64,000 nt of DNA from Callipepla californica brunnescens (GCA_023055505.1 JALIRH010000007.1:12775773-12839772); one strand, 5' to 3'. Shown: positions 31,363-49,428, counted from the first letter of the stretch. Numbers and translations are program-made. The notes: a model not told the origin generated them from the letters alone.

Positions 31363-33093
31363 CAGCAACAAAGAACTCAGGCAGCTGCAGGCCTATAGAC
31401 ATCCAGCTCCTAAAGGCAAATCACCCAGACCATGATTTGCTTGAAACAGCACTGAGGTGGATGAGACAAGACTTTCTAAAGCATCAGGCTCCAATTAAGT
31501 TGTTTTACTATCAACATTTTAACAGTTTACCTACAAAATCCAGTCATACTGCGTGGAATGGCAGCTTTCAGTTCCAAGTATGTAAAGTGGAATGTTTTTA
31601 GTGCAAAAATTGGCAAACTATTGAAAATGTTTTTCAGTGTTCTCTCCCTTGTATGGGCTTCTGTGTGGCTAAAAACAACAGAAGGTTTTTAAGCACGTTA
31701 ACGACACATCTAACCTCATGAAGGGTCACAGTTCCAAGGTCCACAGCAAATAGGGTGTTATGGAGCTTACATGCAGCTAGAAAGCATTCAAATTTTAAAC
31801 CAGTCATTACATACTGGTAATTGGAGGAGTTTTTCCTGCATTCAATTCCCTATGAGCCCAGCCTGTGCCCCTTTCACTGCACTATGTTTGGCAACAGACA
31901 GCAGAATGCTCCCTGCACCAAGGGACATCACAACAGCGAGTCCCTGTGCCTATGGGAAGCACGGTTCCACCATCAAGCCCAGCCAGCAGTGAAACGCAAT
32001 GCAAAGCACTACAGCTCCCAGGAGACACTGTGAGTATATTTTTGGCTAAACTCTTCTGGTTTTCAGCCAAAATACTTTGACAAAAGAACTAAACTACTCT
32101 GAAAAAACTGACACTCCTCTTAAAAAAGCTGCTTTGTCAAAAGCCTTCCCACTTCAGAACGATTCTAGTTCAAGTTTCGGGCAGCCCCGAAGAAGTTGCC
32201 TAAATTGAGCTTTTGAAACAGTGTAAAATCACTCAAAAGTAATCAGAAAAATAGCTTTCAATATGACGTACAATCTGTAAACTGCACTGTGCAATTCCCT
32301 GCTGGCTGCAGGACTACGCCATTATTTAAAATGCCATTTTGACTATGACTTAAAGTTAAATATTCTCTCTACTTATCCTGATATGCACATCCCCTGACTG
32401 AAAAGCAGGGATGTGGCCCTCTGGTTACTGTACTATTGCTTACTCTTACAGTCCAGCTCATTTAGACTAACATTATATATCTTTGCACACTCTTAATTTT
32501 CATTAGTCTCCTTTTACGCTTCTGCCACCGATTTGATGTGGTTTTAACAATATTCACTCTTAATTACAGTGGTGTGGTCCTTACTGAATCTGCTCTCATC
32601 TGCTTCACTTTGGCTATGTCAGTTTTTATTCCCTGCCTTGCAGACGTATTAAAAGTTCACTTTTAACATGGAAAATAGCCAGCTGCTGGGAAGTAAAACC
32701 ACAAGGATGGAGAAAAGTACTGAGTATTTCCAAAAGTTAAACCGAGATATCAATCATCAGTTATCAGAAACAATAACCACCCCTCATTAAACTGAAGTAA
32801 GTTTCAATTAAGTGAAAAATTAAAATTTACTGCTTCACTCTTTCAATGGCATTTTTCTATTTTCAACAGAAACACTGATCAGGAATTCTGTGCTCTAACC
32901 CACATGGGTGCTTCTGAACAGAAAGGTCCAACACTAACAGCTTGCTCTGTTGTAGCAGATATTTCCCTTACCTTCCTCTGCTGCATGGCCATTGCCAGTC
33001 GCGTTTTTCTGCTTACAAGCCAGCCAGCTAACAAACATCCAAACTGTTTTCCTTTATGTGTTTCTAAAGAATAGAAGCATAAAAGTCACTTAC

Positions 33094-33330
33094 CTTATGG
33101 TTGCTGAGAAAATGGGAACTGCAGAACACTCTGTGCCTGCAGGGACACTGCACAGATGAACCTCATTGCTGCTGTTTACAGAAGTCTGACAGTTTTTAAT
33201 TTGAAAGAGGTTGTCTTTTGCTTTTCGACAGTTCAACAAATCAGACAACACAGTTGCAAGTGTTATCTGTAAACAGCTTCCTGTTTGAAATAGATCAGCT
33301 GTCCTGCAGGACAATAATTAGGAAAGAAGT
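33094..33330 (-). other. Possible non-coding first exon of COLEC11
   Basis: Coding exon 1 of COLEC11 is preceded by an acceptor, so a 5' non-coding exon is expected upstream. On the minus strand the sequence ending at 33094 finishes in CATAAG|GTAAGTGAC, a near-perfect splice donor. A second strong donor, GGAAG|GTAAGGG, ends at 32972. A TGTTTAC forkhead-like site lies just inside the proposed exon. Nothing proves transcription; this is inferred from splice strength and orientation only. The 5' end is a guess. Confidence 0.25.
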
Positions 33331-35249
33331 GTGGGAAAGCTGAAGAGGTCCATGATGTAAGCTTTTTATTTTGGGAATGTACTTTTTTGGGAATGCACTC
33401 TTACTCTCCCCTCCTCCTCTCTAGCAGAGAACCCCTTTTTAACCATTTAGATCTATGCAGCTCTAAGCTATGCATGCACACTGTGCTTTTACAGTACTTT
33501 CCCTCCTTTGGTTAACTTCTAACAACTGATAGTAAAAACACAAAGCGTGCAGCACTGAATATGATCACACTGTGTGGATAATTAACATACTTTCCGTACT
33601 AAAACTCTATTTTTGCAGTTGGGTGTAGCATTCTTGACTTGTCAAGCAAAAAACACGCAACTTTCAGAGCTGACTCAACACTCCACAACATTGTTACCCA
33701 CACTGTTTTGTTTTTTTTTCTGAGAATACCTTTTGATATCACTTGGTGATAAAAAAAAAGGAGACAAAAAGGAGAAAAAAAATTCAGAAACCTTTCATTA
33801 TAGCTTCTAAACATCTGTACAACTATTTTATCAGATGAACCATCTTACACATTCCCCAAAATAAAAATCAGAACATCAAAAAGATGTTGGACTGTGGAAC
33901 TAGAGGAAGTGGTGATAGCATCACATGTGTGTGCTTGTTGGCCTTCTGATTTGCTCTCAGGAAGGTACAGGTCCTCTCTATTGAGGATTTCATGCTGTGG
34001 TGCAGGTTGTAACCCCAGTTGATGTACTTTTCCCTCTCTCCCATAGAAGACCCCTCCCAGCACTCCTCTCAAAGCCCTGGGGTACGTAGCCTCCTTCCTA
34101 CCAGCAGTCCCATTTCAAGCTCCACCACCTCACAGCCAAGCAATATTGCTGGTGAGGGAACAGTGCTATTGGCAGAGCAATCCCTTGCTCTTTTGGAGGA
34201 GAAAATTTGTTCAAACAGCACATCCACCACCAAGGAGACTGTAGCACAACAGGCAAGCAAGGGCACAAACAAGACAACAGCAGTACAGAGGTAGCAGTGC
34301 CTCACATCCAGGAATTGCCCTTGTAAGGGCAGAGCCTTTCCTACACCACCCTGTTGTCAGTTTGGGCTGGAACCTGGCTAACTCTCCTCCATCACTGTCA
34401 GCTTCTGTATTTCACCACAAACGAAACAGTCACAAGATGTTAAGAGCTGATGCTCACTTCCAGATGACATCAATAAAAATGCGATCGTGGAACAAACGTA
34501 ACTGCTAAGTACTGCACAGCTCTAACTTGAAAGCAGCTTCATGTGTACAAGCACTGTTAGTTGAGCAGGATCAGAAGGCAATTACCAGGACTGGGCCCTT
34601 GCAGCACTCTGCTGGCAGCAGCTTGCTGAGAGAAACGTTTGATGTAAAGAATGCAGCCAAGTGACTGCAGTCCAAGCCTTTGAAGATCATATTACGATGG
34701 CAAAGGCAAAAGCCATTTACATACGTATCTACTCTCCCTACATAAACAGGCAAATAACTGAAGCCAGAAACAGAATACAAGGGAGAAAGAGCCATTTCAG
34801 GGAAAGTTAGACAAAGCAGAATTAAAAACTGGGCAAAGTGAAGAATAAATGTAAATGCCCAGAGTTCAAAAGTGAAGGCCAAACACTGTAGATGTAATAG
34901 AAGTGTGTTCATTAGAAAAGGAGAAAATAGGTATATTGTTTCAACTAGGGAAATAAAAGAGGTGCAGTCCTCTCTTACTGCTAGACAAACAGCATCCCTC
35001 AGCCACAGAAAGGTGACTGGAGGCAGCACAGTCATGCTAGCACCTTGAGCTGGACTACTATGGGCAGACTGGGGTGCTGCTGTTCAGGCTGTGCCAGAGC
35101 AGCTCAAGCGTTCACTCTCGAGCTTCTGACATCTAGCTCTGTCCCTTTCCACAGAGGCACACCAACAACATCTATTCAGCCTCAGTAGGTCTCAGCTGTT
35201 GGTTACTGAGCAAACATTATTCATTAACAGACCAGCCTCCAAACTGATG

Positions 35250-35485
35250 CAGCTCAAGCACAAGGGGAGACTGAAACTAGATGTTAGGAAATACTCCAAA
35301 AGAGTAGTCAGGCACTGAAATGGGCTGCCCAGAGAGGTGGTGGAGTCACTGTCCCTGGAGGTATTCAAGGAACATTTAGATGTTGTGTTGAAAAACATGG
35401 CTTAGTAAGAACAGATGGTGATAGGGGTCTGTTGGACTGGATGATCCTGTAGGTCTTTCCCAGCCTCACTGATTCTATGATTCTA
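35250..35485 (+). mobile_element. CR1 LINE 3' fragment
   Basis: Runs from 'GCTCAAGCACAAGGGGAGAC' through 'GGGCTGCCCAGAGAGGTGGT' to the intact tail TGATTCTATGATTCTA. Confidence 0.93.
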
Positions 35486-35918
35486 GGAGTTGGTTCACCA
35501 GTCTTCCAGCCAGCCTTACATCAGTAAGGACAAACCTCAGAGGCTTGCGTGTACAAGAAATGCACGCAACCTGGATGAGACAGCTCAGTCCACAACTTGA
35601 CATTCACTCAGCCTTCAAACTCAGGTTATACACCATGCTGACAAAGCTAGAGAATATTTGGACTGAAACGGTTCCAAAAAAAAAAACCAAAACATTTTTT
35701 TTTTCTTGAAACGACAGGGAAAAATGCATTTATACATTCTCTGAGCCTTCAGGCAGATTCTTCTGTTCTCTCCACAGCGAATTTGCATTATCCCTGTCTG
35801 TAAGAGGATTAAATATAATATTCATCTAAAAAACACAGTACCCATTTAAATATCTTGTTTTGGAAAGACAAAGGCCTAGAATTCTCTCCTCAGTTTGGTA
35901 GAACACCCAATAGTGTCA

Positions 35919-35998
35919 AAGAGTCACAGAATGGCTAAGAACAGAGGGGATGTCTAGAAGTGTCCTTGCTCAACCCCTGCTCAAATAAGACAAGTGAC
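35919..35998 (-). mobile_element. Short CR1 LINE 3' remnant
   Basis: Begins AGAGTCACAGAATGGCTAAG and keeps about 80 bp of inverted CR1 3' end ('GCTCAACCCCTGCTCAAATA'). Confidence 0.7.
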
Positions 35999-36354
35999 AT
36001 TCTAGTCCAGTTTTAAGGGATGAAAACTGCCAATAGACGAATTCTTCAGTAAGTCGAAAATTCAAACTGAATCACTGGAGCTCAGCACATTACAAGTTGT
36101 GTCACAAATGCTGTTCTACTTCTTGAAAATAAAAGCAGCCTTGCTAACCAGCCCCTGGTAAGACTCCCACAGCAAAGTCTGGCAGGAAAACACAGCAGAT
36201 CCACTTCTCCACAGTACAAACCTGCACAGCAGAGTGCTGAGTGCACTCCCTCCTTTGTTCCTTACAACTAAGTGATGTTTCTCTTTTCCTTTGTCTAACA
36301 ATCATTTAGCCAAGAAAATATGAGACGATTTTATTACATGTAAAGATGACACAG

Positions 36355-37380
36355 GAGGGTGACACAAGGAACAGCTACCTGTCAGCCTCAGCTGTGTCTG
36401 AACAATGATGGAACAGATCCTCCTGGGAGTTATGCTAAGGCACATGGAAGGTGATCAAAGACAACAGCATGGTCCCACCAAGGATCAAGTTCTCCCTAAC
36501 CAAGCTAATGGCCTTCCACAACAGCATAACAGCAACGGACTTGATGAGTGGACTGTTTGATGTATGAGGAACTGGTTGCAACACTGCATTTAGAGCGTGG
36601 TACCTCAACGTTCAGATGGAGTTAAGGGACAACTGGTGGCCCTCAGGGATCAGTACTTGGAGAGATGCTTCATCATCTTCATCAATTACATCAACAGTGG
36701 AATCAAGGACGCTCTTAGCAAGTCTGCAGATGACATCAAGCTAAATGGTGTGGTCAACGTGCCTGAGGTACAGGATGTCATCCAGAGACCTAGATGGGCT
36801 CAAGAAGTGGGCCCAGGAGAACCTCATGATGTTCAACAAATCCATGTGCAAAGGTCTCATACCCGGGTCATGGCAAACCCCACCATCAATACAAGCTAGG
36901 GATGAAAGGATTGAGCACAGCCCAAAAAGGACCTGGGGGTACTGGTGGATGGCAAGCTGGACATTAGCCAGCAACACCCCTCACAGACCAGAAAGCCAAT
37001 CATATCCTGGGCTGCATCAGAAGAAGTGTGGTCAGTGGGTTGAGAGATTTCAACTTGCCCCTCTGTACTAGAGACCTCACCTAGAGTACTGTGCACAGAT
37101 GTGGGATCCTCAGTGAAGGAAAAACATGGACCTGTTGGAGAGCACCCAGAGGAAGGCCACAAAAGTGATCCAAGGGATGGAACACCTCACTAATGAGCAC
37201 AGGCTGGTTTTTTTTTACAGTAAGGTTCCTTGAGAGGTAGTGGATGTCCCATCTCAAGGTCAGGCTGGACAGGGCTCTGAGCAACAGGATCTAGCTGTAA
37301 TATCCCTGCTCACTGCGCAGGGATGGGATGAGGTGGCCCTTAAAGGTCTCTTTCAATTCAAACAATTTTATGATTCTACA
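36355..37380 (+). mobile_element. CR1 LINE fragment, about 1 kb
   Basis: Covers the end of the reverse-transcriptase region and the 3'UTR. In plus frames one sees IINYINSGI, then a decayed catalytic neighbourhood SADDIKLNGVVNVPE, and later NLMMFNKS. It ends at CAATTTTATGATTCTA. There are multiple stops and frameshifts. It is one of the two longest CR1 copies here. Confidence 0.92.
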
Positions 37381-38044
37381 TCAACACAAAAATCTAAGCT
37401 GGTAGCATTATGGCCTATTAGCTATTAACAATGTAACAACACCTGGTAGCAGCAATACTTGGTAAGCTTGAGAATGATTTTCCTGAAAACAGAAAGAAGG
37501 AACAGCAGTACTGATGGGTAGAGGATGCTGCATTTACACTCACAATCTGTAACAGAGCCAAAAACTTTCTTCTCTTAATCACATGAAAAAAGATCAAGTG
37601 TGTGCAACTTTCTGTAGGGAATTCCACTCCTAGAGAACGTAAGTTTTTCACATACACACTCAAGGCCAGAAACAAGCAGCACAGTAAAACTACTTACTTA
37701 CAAAAAGATCAATGATTTGCACTGATCAATGCTGCAGTCAAGCTTGTATAGTGGAAAGAGACTCAACACTCCCCTAGTCCAGCCATAATGCTTCCTCTTC
37801 TGTGACTGTACAACTATCCATAAGCAAGTTTTTTGGCTTCCCCCCCCATCATTCTAATACAGTTAAAGAAATCTAAAAGGCCCATACCACAGAAGAACAA
37901 AGACAGTCTAGAGGGGTTTTGTTTTGGTACTGCTCTGGCTTTCAGATATAACTCAGACTGCTTAGAAGTTTTAGGAAATGTGAAGGCACAGGAAAAAGAT
38001 TCCTGAAATCCATAATACAAGAGCAAGTATTTCTTTTAACACTG

Positions 38045-38452
38045 AAGGCTCAGAGGGCTGGGGTTATTCAGCATGGAGAAGAGAAGGCTCCAAGGTGACC
38101 TGAGGGCAGCCTTTCGGTATCAAAAAGGGCTGTGACAAAAAGGGGATGAACTCTTTATCAGGGTCTGCTGAGGCAGGACAAGGGGAAATTGTTTCAAATG
38201 AAGGAAGGAAGATTTAGAATGGATATAAGGAACAAGATTTTTTTTTTTTTTTTTTTTTTTTACAAGGGCAGTGAGGTACTGGAACAGGTTGCTCAGAGCA
38301 ATGGTAAGTACTCCCACGTCTAGAGACACCTAAGGTCAGGCTGCATGGGGCTCTGAGCACCTGACTGAGCTGCAGCTGTCCCTGTTCACTGCAGGGGAGT
38401 TGGACTAGATAACCTTTAAGGGTCCTTTCCAACTCAAACAATTCTATAATTC
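38045..38452 (+). mobile_element. CR1 LINE fragment interrupted by a T24 run
   Basis: CR1 3' region from 'AGAGGGCTGGGGTTATTCAG' to 'CAATTCTATAATTCTAG'. Where CR1 normally has a short T-rich 'TTCTTTAC' segment, this copy has 24 T at 38238-38261. Confidence 0.92.
38238..38261. repeat. T24 homopolymer inside CR1
   Basis: Uninterrupted run of 24 T, apparently a slippage expansion of the T-rich segment of the host CR1 copy. Confidence 0.9.
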
Positions 38453-39637
38453 TAGAAGAATGGTAGTATTAGAACTTTCCAGATACTCCTACTTACATTC
38501 AAGAGGGGTTTACGAGACATGCCATCATGCATCAACATAACACATCAACAGTCAAGCACTTCAAGCATATTGTCTCAAACTAGACCAGTAACATCTATAT
38601 ACCCATTCCTTGGGACACCAACCAGGAGCAACCTTCCTTACAGATAAAAATATTTGAAGACATCTGTGAAATTCGTATGTAATTTCTTCATAACAGGTTC
38701 AAGTCTAAAGGGCACCTAACAGCACAATGTCTTTGTTTCTCATTTTGCTTGGCTGGGCTACTCTAGGCAAGAATCTGTTTTTCTATACCTTTTAGTATGC
38801 CATCTGTCTCTCCACACTGACACTGCCCACATACAATTGCTGCAAAGGCCATCCTACAGAATGCCTCATCACTTTTTCACAGAGACCAATAATAAACTCC
38901 TGAGGAATCGTGCTGTCAAGAGTTCAAATGTGACAGCACATGAAAGGTACATGGAAAGTCTAGCATCATCTCATTTGGAGGCTCCTTTAGGTTAAGGTAA
39001 TATTTGACACCAGTATTCCATCAGCCTCATTAGCACTTGACCAGATGGCATCAACTGACTTTCCAGATTGCAGGCATTCATTTGATGCTCTTGTCAAGGG
39101 AGAAAGGGAGTTGTCTGACTGTATCATTGACACTAAGACACAAGGGAGCCCATGAATGAAGGTAAACTAGGACAAAAGTCTTTTGCTGAGCATGCAGCCA
39201 GGTATTTTTATGCTACAAAAATTCACCTTTACTTGTAGCTTAGTTTATGTAAAAAACAGAGTTCTACATGTTATCATTTCAAAGAATTAGCTTCTAGGAC
39301 CATCACGGGCCTGCATTTCATGTAGTTCAAAGGGCTTACAATGACAGCCAAGAAAAAAATCCACAGCCAGCTGGCAATGCCTGCAAACATTTGCAATCTT
39401 CATGTTCAGTTTACTTGATTTCCCCTCCAAGTCCCCCAGAGCTTCAAAACTAGAAGTGCCACTGACATTTTTATTATTAAGAGAGTAAGCCTGTTTCACC
39501 ATGGAAAAAGAAATACTGCCTACTAAAGACTGCTGTCTGAGCATCACCTCTACTTGCAGATGTTACACAGCCCCAGTAGGCTCACCAACTTCTACCTAAA
39601 GGTAGATAACATCTGCTAAGTCTCCATACAGTCCCTT

Positions 39638-39717
39638 AACTGCTTCTTCCAACCCTCGCTAGCAAGTATTTGCACAGAACTGCTTCTTCCAACCCTCGCT
39701 AGCAAGTATTTGCACAG
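39638..39717. repeat. Perfect 2 x 40-bp tandem duplication
   Basis: The 40-bp unit beginning AACTGCTTCTTCCAACCCTC and ending TATTTGCACAG occurs at 39638-39677 and again at 39678-39717 with no difference. Identity implies a very recent duplication or an assembly artefact. It lies about 1.6 kb downstream of the RPS7 poly(A) signal. Confidence 0.97.
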
Positions 39718-41367
39718 GCTATCATCTCTGACTGTTGTAGGACAAAGTTTAGAAACATGTCTGACTCCATGTGTTATCAACCTGGCTAAAGCCCATTTTA
39801 CTGATGAAAATCTGAATTCTGTCACACCTTTTGCTGTTAAGATCTTCTGGAATTTCTCCACCCAAACAGACTGAATTCAGAATACATTCCAGAGACAGAA
39901 GGGGAGAAAAAAAGGCCTTAAAATAGGCAAATTTCTTCAAAGATACAGCCTTTTTTGTGCCAAGTCAAGCTTTCTCAGTAAGTAGCTCAAAACTAGCTGC
40001 TAATTACAACAACAGGGCATGTGTACTTTCTTTATTCTTTTTGTATTGTCTACATTAAAATCAGCCACCTACTACTATCTGCCCAATGCTACTGAACAGA
40101 AACTATGACACAACTTACTTAGCTTCACTCTTGAAGAGAGCTATAAAATAGGAAGCCAACAAAACCACAGCAAATGAGAAAAGGAAGTAAAGGTACAAAG
40201 ACTCACAGTAAGCAGCTCTTGCCTTCAATTTCCTCTCTAGTGGAAAGATGCAAGCCTATCAGGAGCTCCTGGTATACGGCCCGTTACCTATTTATCTTTC
40301 CATCTATTAGGCCACCTCCATAATTAGGTGCCTTTTATTGTATTAGCCACTTCGTCCTAAGCAGCAGAATAATCAGTTCAGCAGGTTAAGTACTAAATTA
40401 ATGTAAGTTTGCTCAGAACAGTTGCACACACGTCCAAAGAGTTGTTCCACCACGAGTTGGAAAAAATGGTGCTGCAGGTGTTTCCAGACATTGGCACAGA
40501 TTTCAAATATGTAGGGCTTTTGGGGCACTGTGACAGCTGCTTTATCAGCTAGTCCTTTCCCACCTCTCCTGACATGGTTAAGGATATATGGATTTATGGT
40601 AGAGCACCACAGATACCATTCCAGGAAACATTCCTTCACCCTGGCCTACCTATCCCTGCCTTAAGTTATTAGTGATGGCCTGGCTAAGTTAACTCAATAC
40701 TAATAAACATACTTGCTAATACATGGAAACAAAATTCCACAACTTCTGAAAGCAAGATCAACTACTATAAAACTGTAGTTTGCATCCAGCAAGGTGGTCA
40801 GTCACTCAGAAATGAAAAAGTCTTCCCATTTTATTACTTTGGGAAAAGGAAGCCTCAAGGGTGGCTTTTACGTAAGAGCCAGTAATATAGTTCTGCCACT
40901 TAATGAGCATGGAAGTTACCTCATATTCAGTCTCTCTTTCCAAAATATCAGATCCCTTTTTCAGTTATGTCATTGCTTTATGTTTCAAAGGTCAGCACCT
41001 GCTATGTAGAATGCTACTATTCCTACTAGTATCAGTAGTGTATGAATCTCCAGCTGACACTCTACATGCAGAACTCGGGAGTACAATTACTCTAAGGTAA
41101 GTCTCCATATTCACTGAGTACTGACATTTTTCATTATGTCTTTCTAAGTTGATTCTTTGTGCAGACTAGACTCTTTCTTCCACAGTTGTGTTTTGACAGC
41201 ATCAACAATAACCTAATGCAGCCAAGGGAGAACACCAGCAATGCAGTACTGTGGTACACAAACACCACTCATTCTGAAAGTAGGCAAGTCCCATGAACCA
41301 GATAATTCCCACCTAAGTTCATGGAACTGGAACTTTAAATGAGATTACTCTGTTATATGAACAGTTG

Positions 41368-41373
41368 TTTATT
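41368..41373 (-). terminator. RPS7: RPS7 polyadenylation signal
   Basis: AATAAA on the minus strand (TTTATT on plus), 17 bases after the stop codon. Cleavage is expected 10-30 bases further, near 41340-41355. Confidence 0.9.
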
Positions 41374-41390
41374 CAGCCATCATTTGTACT

Positions 41391-47528
<6,138 letters not shown>

Positions 47529-48071
47529 TCAATTCCCACTGGGAACGTGTCCTCTGCTACAAGTACAGCAACACACTGGATTTCAGCCACGCGCTTTAAA
47601 GCGAAACCAAGAAGAACCTCAGCGGCCGCGCAAATTCCCACACGACGCTTCGGGGTAAGCTGACAGCTGCGAGGCCGAACCGGACGGGTAACGAGGGGCC
47701 GGCCCACCGCGGCACCCCACGCGTGCTCCACGCTCCAGCAGCGTCCCAGCACAGGGCCGGCCGCTCACGTGCGGCCGAACACGGCGTCCTTCCCGACACC
47801 GGAGCTCCGCACCTCAGCCCCGGCCCCCAGCTCCAGCCCCGCGGCCTCCTTCAGGGCGCGAGCGGGAGAGGGAGGAGGAGAACCCCGCCAGTTCTCTCTC
47901 CCCAGATCCGGGCGTCCCGCGACCATCGGACTTCGGGCAGGCGGTAATCGGAGACATCCCGCTCCGACGGGGCCGCGGGACGCGCTGCTCGGCAGCCGGC
48001 GCCGTATTACCGCGGCCGCGGAGCGAAAAGAAGCGCCGGCACCCAGGCCCGGGCGAGGCCCGAGCACCTAC

Positions 48072-48098
48072 CTCGCTCAGCGCCGGCCTGGGAAGAGG
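48072..48098 (-). other. RPS7: RPS7 non-coding exon 1 with 5' TOP start
   Basis: Minus-strand sequence TCCCTCTTCCCAGG starts a short exon ending GAGCGAG|GTAGGT at 48072. Ribosomal protein mRNAs start at a C followed by pyrimidines (TOP), which puts them under mTOR/LARP1 translational control. The start base is placed at one of the C residues in 48097-48099 by analogy. Splicing to the acceptor at 47509 gives a 5'UTR of about 33 bases. Confidence 0.85.
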
Positions 48099-48104
48099 GA
48101 GAAC

Positions 48105-48114
48105 TCTCGCGAGA
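48105..48114. promoter_or_regulatory. TCTCGCGAGA palindromic promoter element
   Basis: Perfect 10-bp palindrome only a few bases upstream of the proposed RPS7 start. This motif is a known core element of many vertebrate CpG-island promoters, often divergent ones. Its position just outside the TOP sequence supports the start-site call. Confidence 0.75.
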
Positions 48115-48619
48115 GCGCCTCAAATCGCGGCCCGGGAAAAAAGCTCGCCCCGCCCGCCGCGGGGTGAAGCCGAAGCCGGAAGTAGGGCAGAGAGAGTCGT
48201 TCCGTGCGTTGTAGGTTCTGGGCGGTTTCCGGCAGCGTGACGCCGCACAGGGCTCTCGAAGTACTGGCGCGGCGCCTGCGGGTGAGCTCATCGCCAGCTG
48301 CTGGGCAGCGAGGAGGGGACGGAGCCGCGGTACCGCGCGTGCGCAGTGTCGGGGGCAGCGAAACGGCAGGCGTGTCGTTCCCGCCTTTCTCCTTGTGAAC
48401 GTGGGGGAAGAAGAGGGAAGGATAGCTTCTTCCACTCTGTCTTTCCCCGTGTACCGACGGTGTTCAGCCCTCAGCCGAGGGAGGATGTCCCGGTCTGCGA
48501 GTTAGGAATAACGCATGAGTTGTCTGCTCTTGTTCAGGTGCTAGCTTAGGATGTAAGAGGCTCTGTATTCTCGCATCACTGGAAGCACTTTATGTTACTT
48601 TTATATTAACACAAGGGGC

Positions 48620-48862
48620 AGGTTGTTAAAAACAGAACCACCGAGTACCCGAAGTTCAGAGGAACCCACAAGCATGGCTGTGTCCACCTCCTGGCTCCAC
48701 ACAGGACCGCCAAAACTTCTAACCCTGTGTCTGAGAACGTTGTCCAAGTGCTCCCTGAACAGACTTAGGCCCGTGCCCGCTGCCCTGGGCAGCCTGTTGT
48801 GTGCCCACCACCCTCTGGTGAAGAACCATTTCCTAACACCCAGCCTCACCTTCCCACAGTAT
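48620..48862 (-). mobile_element. CR1 LINE 3' fragment
   Basis: Reverse complement reads AGGCTGGGTGTTAGGAAATG, then a 'CTGCCCAGGGCAGCGGGCAC' block and GGTCCTGTGTGGAGCCAGGA, the wording of one CR1 3'UTR subtype. It sits just outside the RPS7 CpG island. Confidence 0.85.
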
Positions 48863-49380
48863 CAGTTGACTTTATAAGTGAGCTTTGAGCACGCTAATTT
48901 TCTCCCCTCAACAACAAACAGCATCTTTGTAGTCCTCCCATGTCACCTGACTTTGACTTTGTTTCCTATGTCCATACACGTTATTAACCCACCTAAGCCC
49001 TAGAACAAGATCCCTGCCCAGCCAAGTCAGGCTTCTGGCCCACCTGCATGAGTTCTGACATCCTGGAATTGCCTGTTCCCTTGCTCTTAAAAGGTAGTAC
49101 TTTAAAAATAACCAGCACTCATAAACCCCAACACCTTCAAAAGCAGTTTCCCCAGGGACCTTGCTAACTAGTTCCCTGGGCAGCCTGAAGTCTGTTCTCC
49201 CCAAATGCCAGGTTGAAGTTGTGACAGTTTTCCACCCATCACCATAGTTTTTAGTCTAAACGACTTTATGGTCACCATGGCCATGAAATAATGCCACCAA
49301 TCACCACTTCATTCACAAGTTCTTCTTTGCTTACCAGCAACAAATCTGGAAGTGCACTTTTCCTAGTTGGCTACCTTGAA

Positions 49381-49428
49381 ACTAGAGGTCCTTTTCAACC
49401 CAGGCCATTCTATGATTCTATGATTTCA
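49381..49428 (+). mobile_element. Terminal CR1 LINE scrap
   Basis: Only the last 48 bp of a CR1: 'CCTTTTCAACCCAGGCC' then ATTCTATGATTCTATGATTTC. Confidence 0.8.

Larger units (their letters stand above)
18509..33089. other. Gene-poor stretch upstream of COLEC11 coding exon 1
   Basis: AT-rich DNA that is either intergenic or the first (non-coding) intron of COLEC11. CR1 pieces at 19825, 21558, 22105, 25625, 29658 and 31213 and a C-run at 20308 are listed separately. No exon with coding character, RNA gene or intact transposon was seen elsewhere. The longest ORFs (127 codons at 19397-19780 minus and at 22705-23088 plus) resemble nothing I know. Confidence 0.6.
33331..41340. other. Intergenic region between COLEC11 and RPS7
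   Basis: About 8 kb holding CR1 fragments at 35250, 35919, 36355 and 38045, a T24 run and a 40-bp tandem duplication, each listed separately. Elsewhere I see only unique AT-rich sequence. A Ser/Thr-rich open frame at 34019-34294 preceded by CCCATAG is discussed under findings. Confidence 0.6.
47570..48400. promoter_or_regulatory. CpG island over the RPS7 promoter
   Basis: GC- and CpG-rich block spanning RPS7 intron 1, exon 1 and about 300 bp upstream, in sharp contrast to AT-rich surroundings. Upstream elements on the plus strand are an ETS site CCGGAAGT (48176-48183) and an NRF1-type site CGCGCGTGCGCA (48334-48345). The several 60-142-codon ORFs inside are products of GC-rich composition, not genes. 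Confidence 0.85.

Noticed and set aside
40373..40639. 88-codon minus-strand ORF downstream of RPS7
   Set aside because: It resembles no transposase or gene I know, and there is no supporting splice or promoter signal.
47723..48435. Overlapping ORFs of 74-142 codons on both strands around the RPS7 promoter
   Set aside because: The CpG-island composition removes AT-rich stop codons. None matches a known family, and they overlap the RPS7 first exon and promoter.
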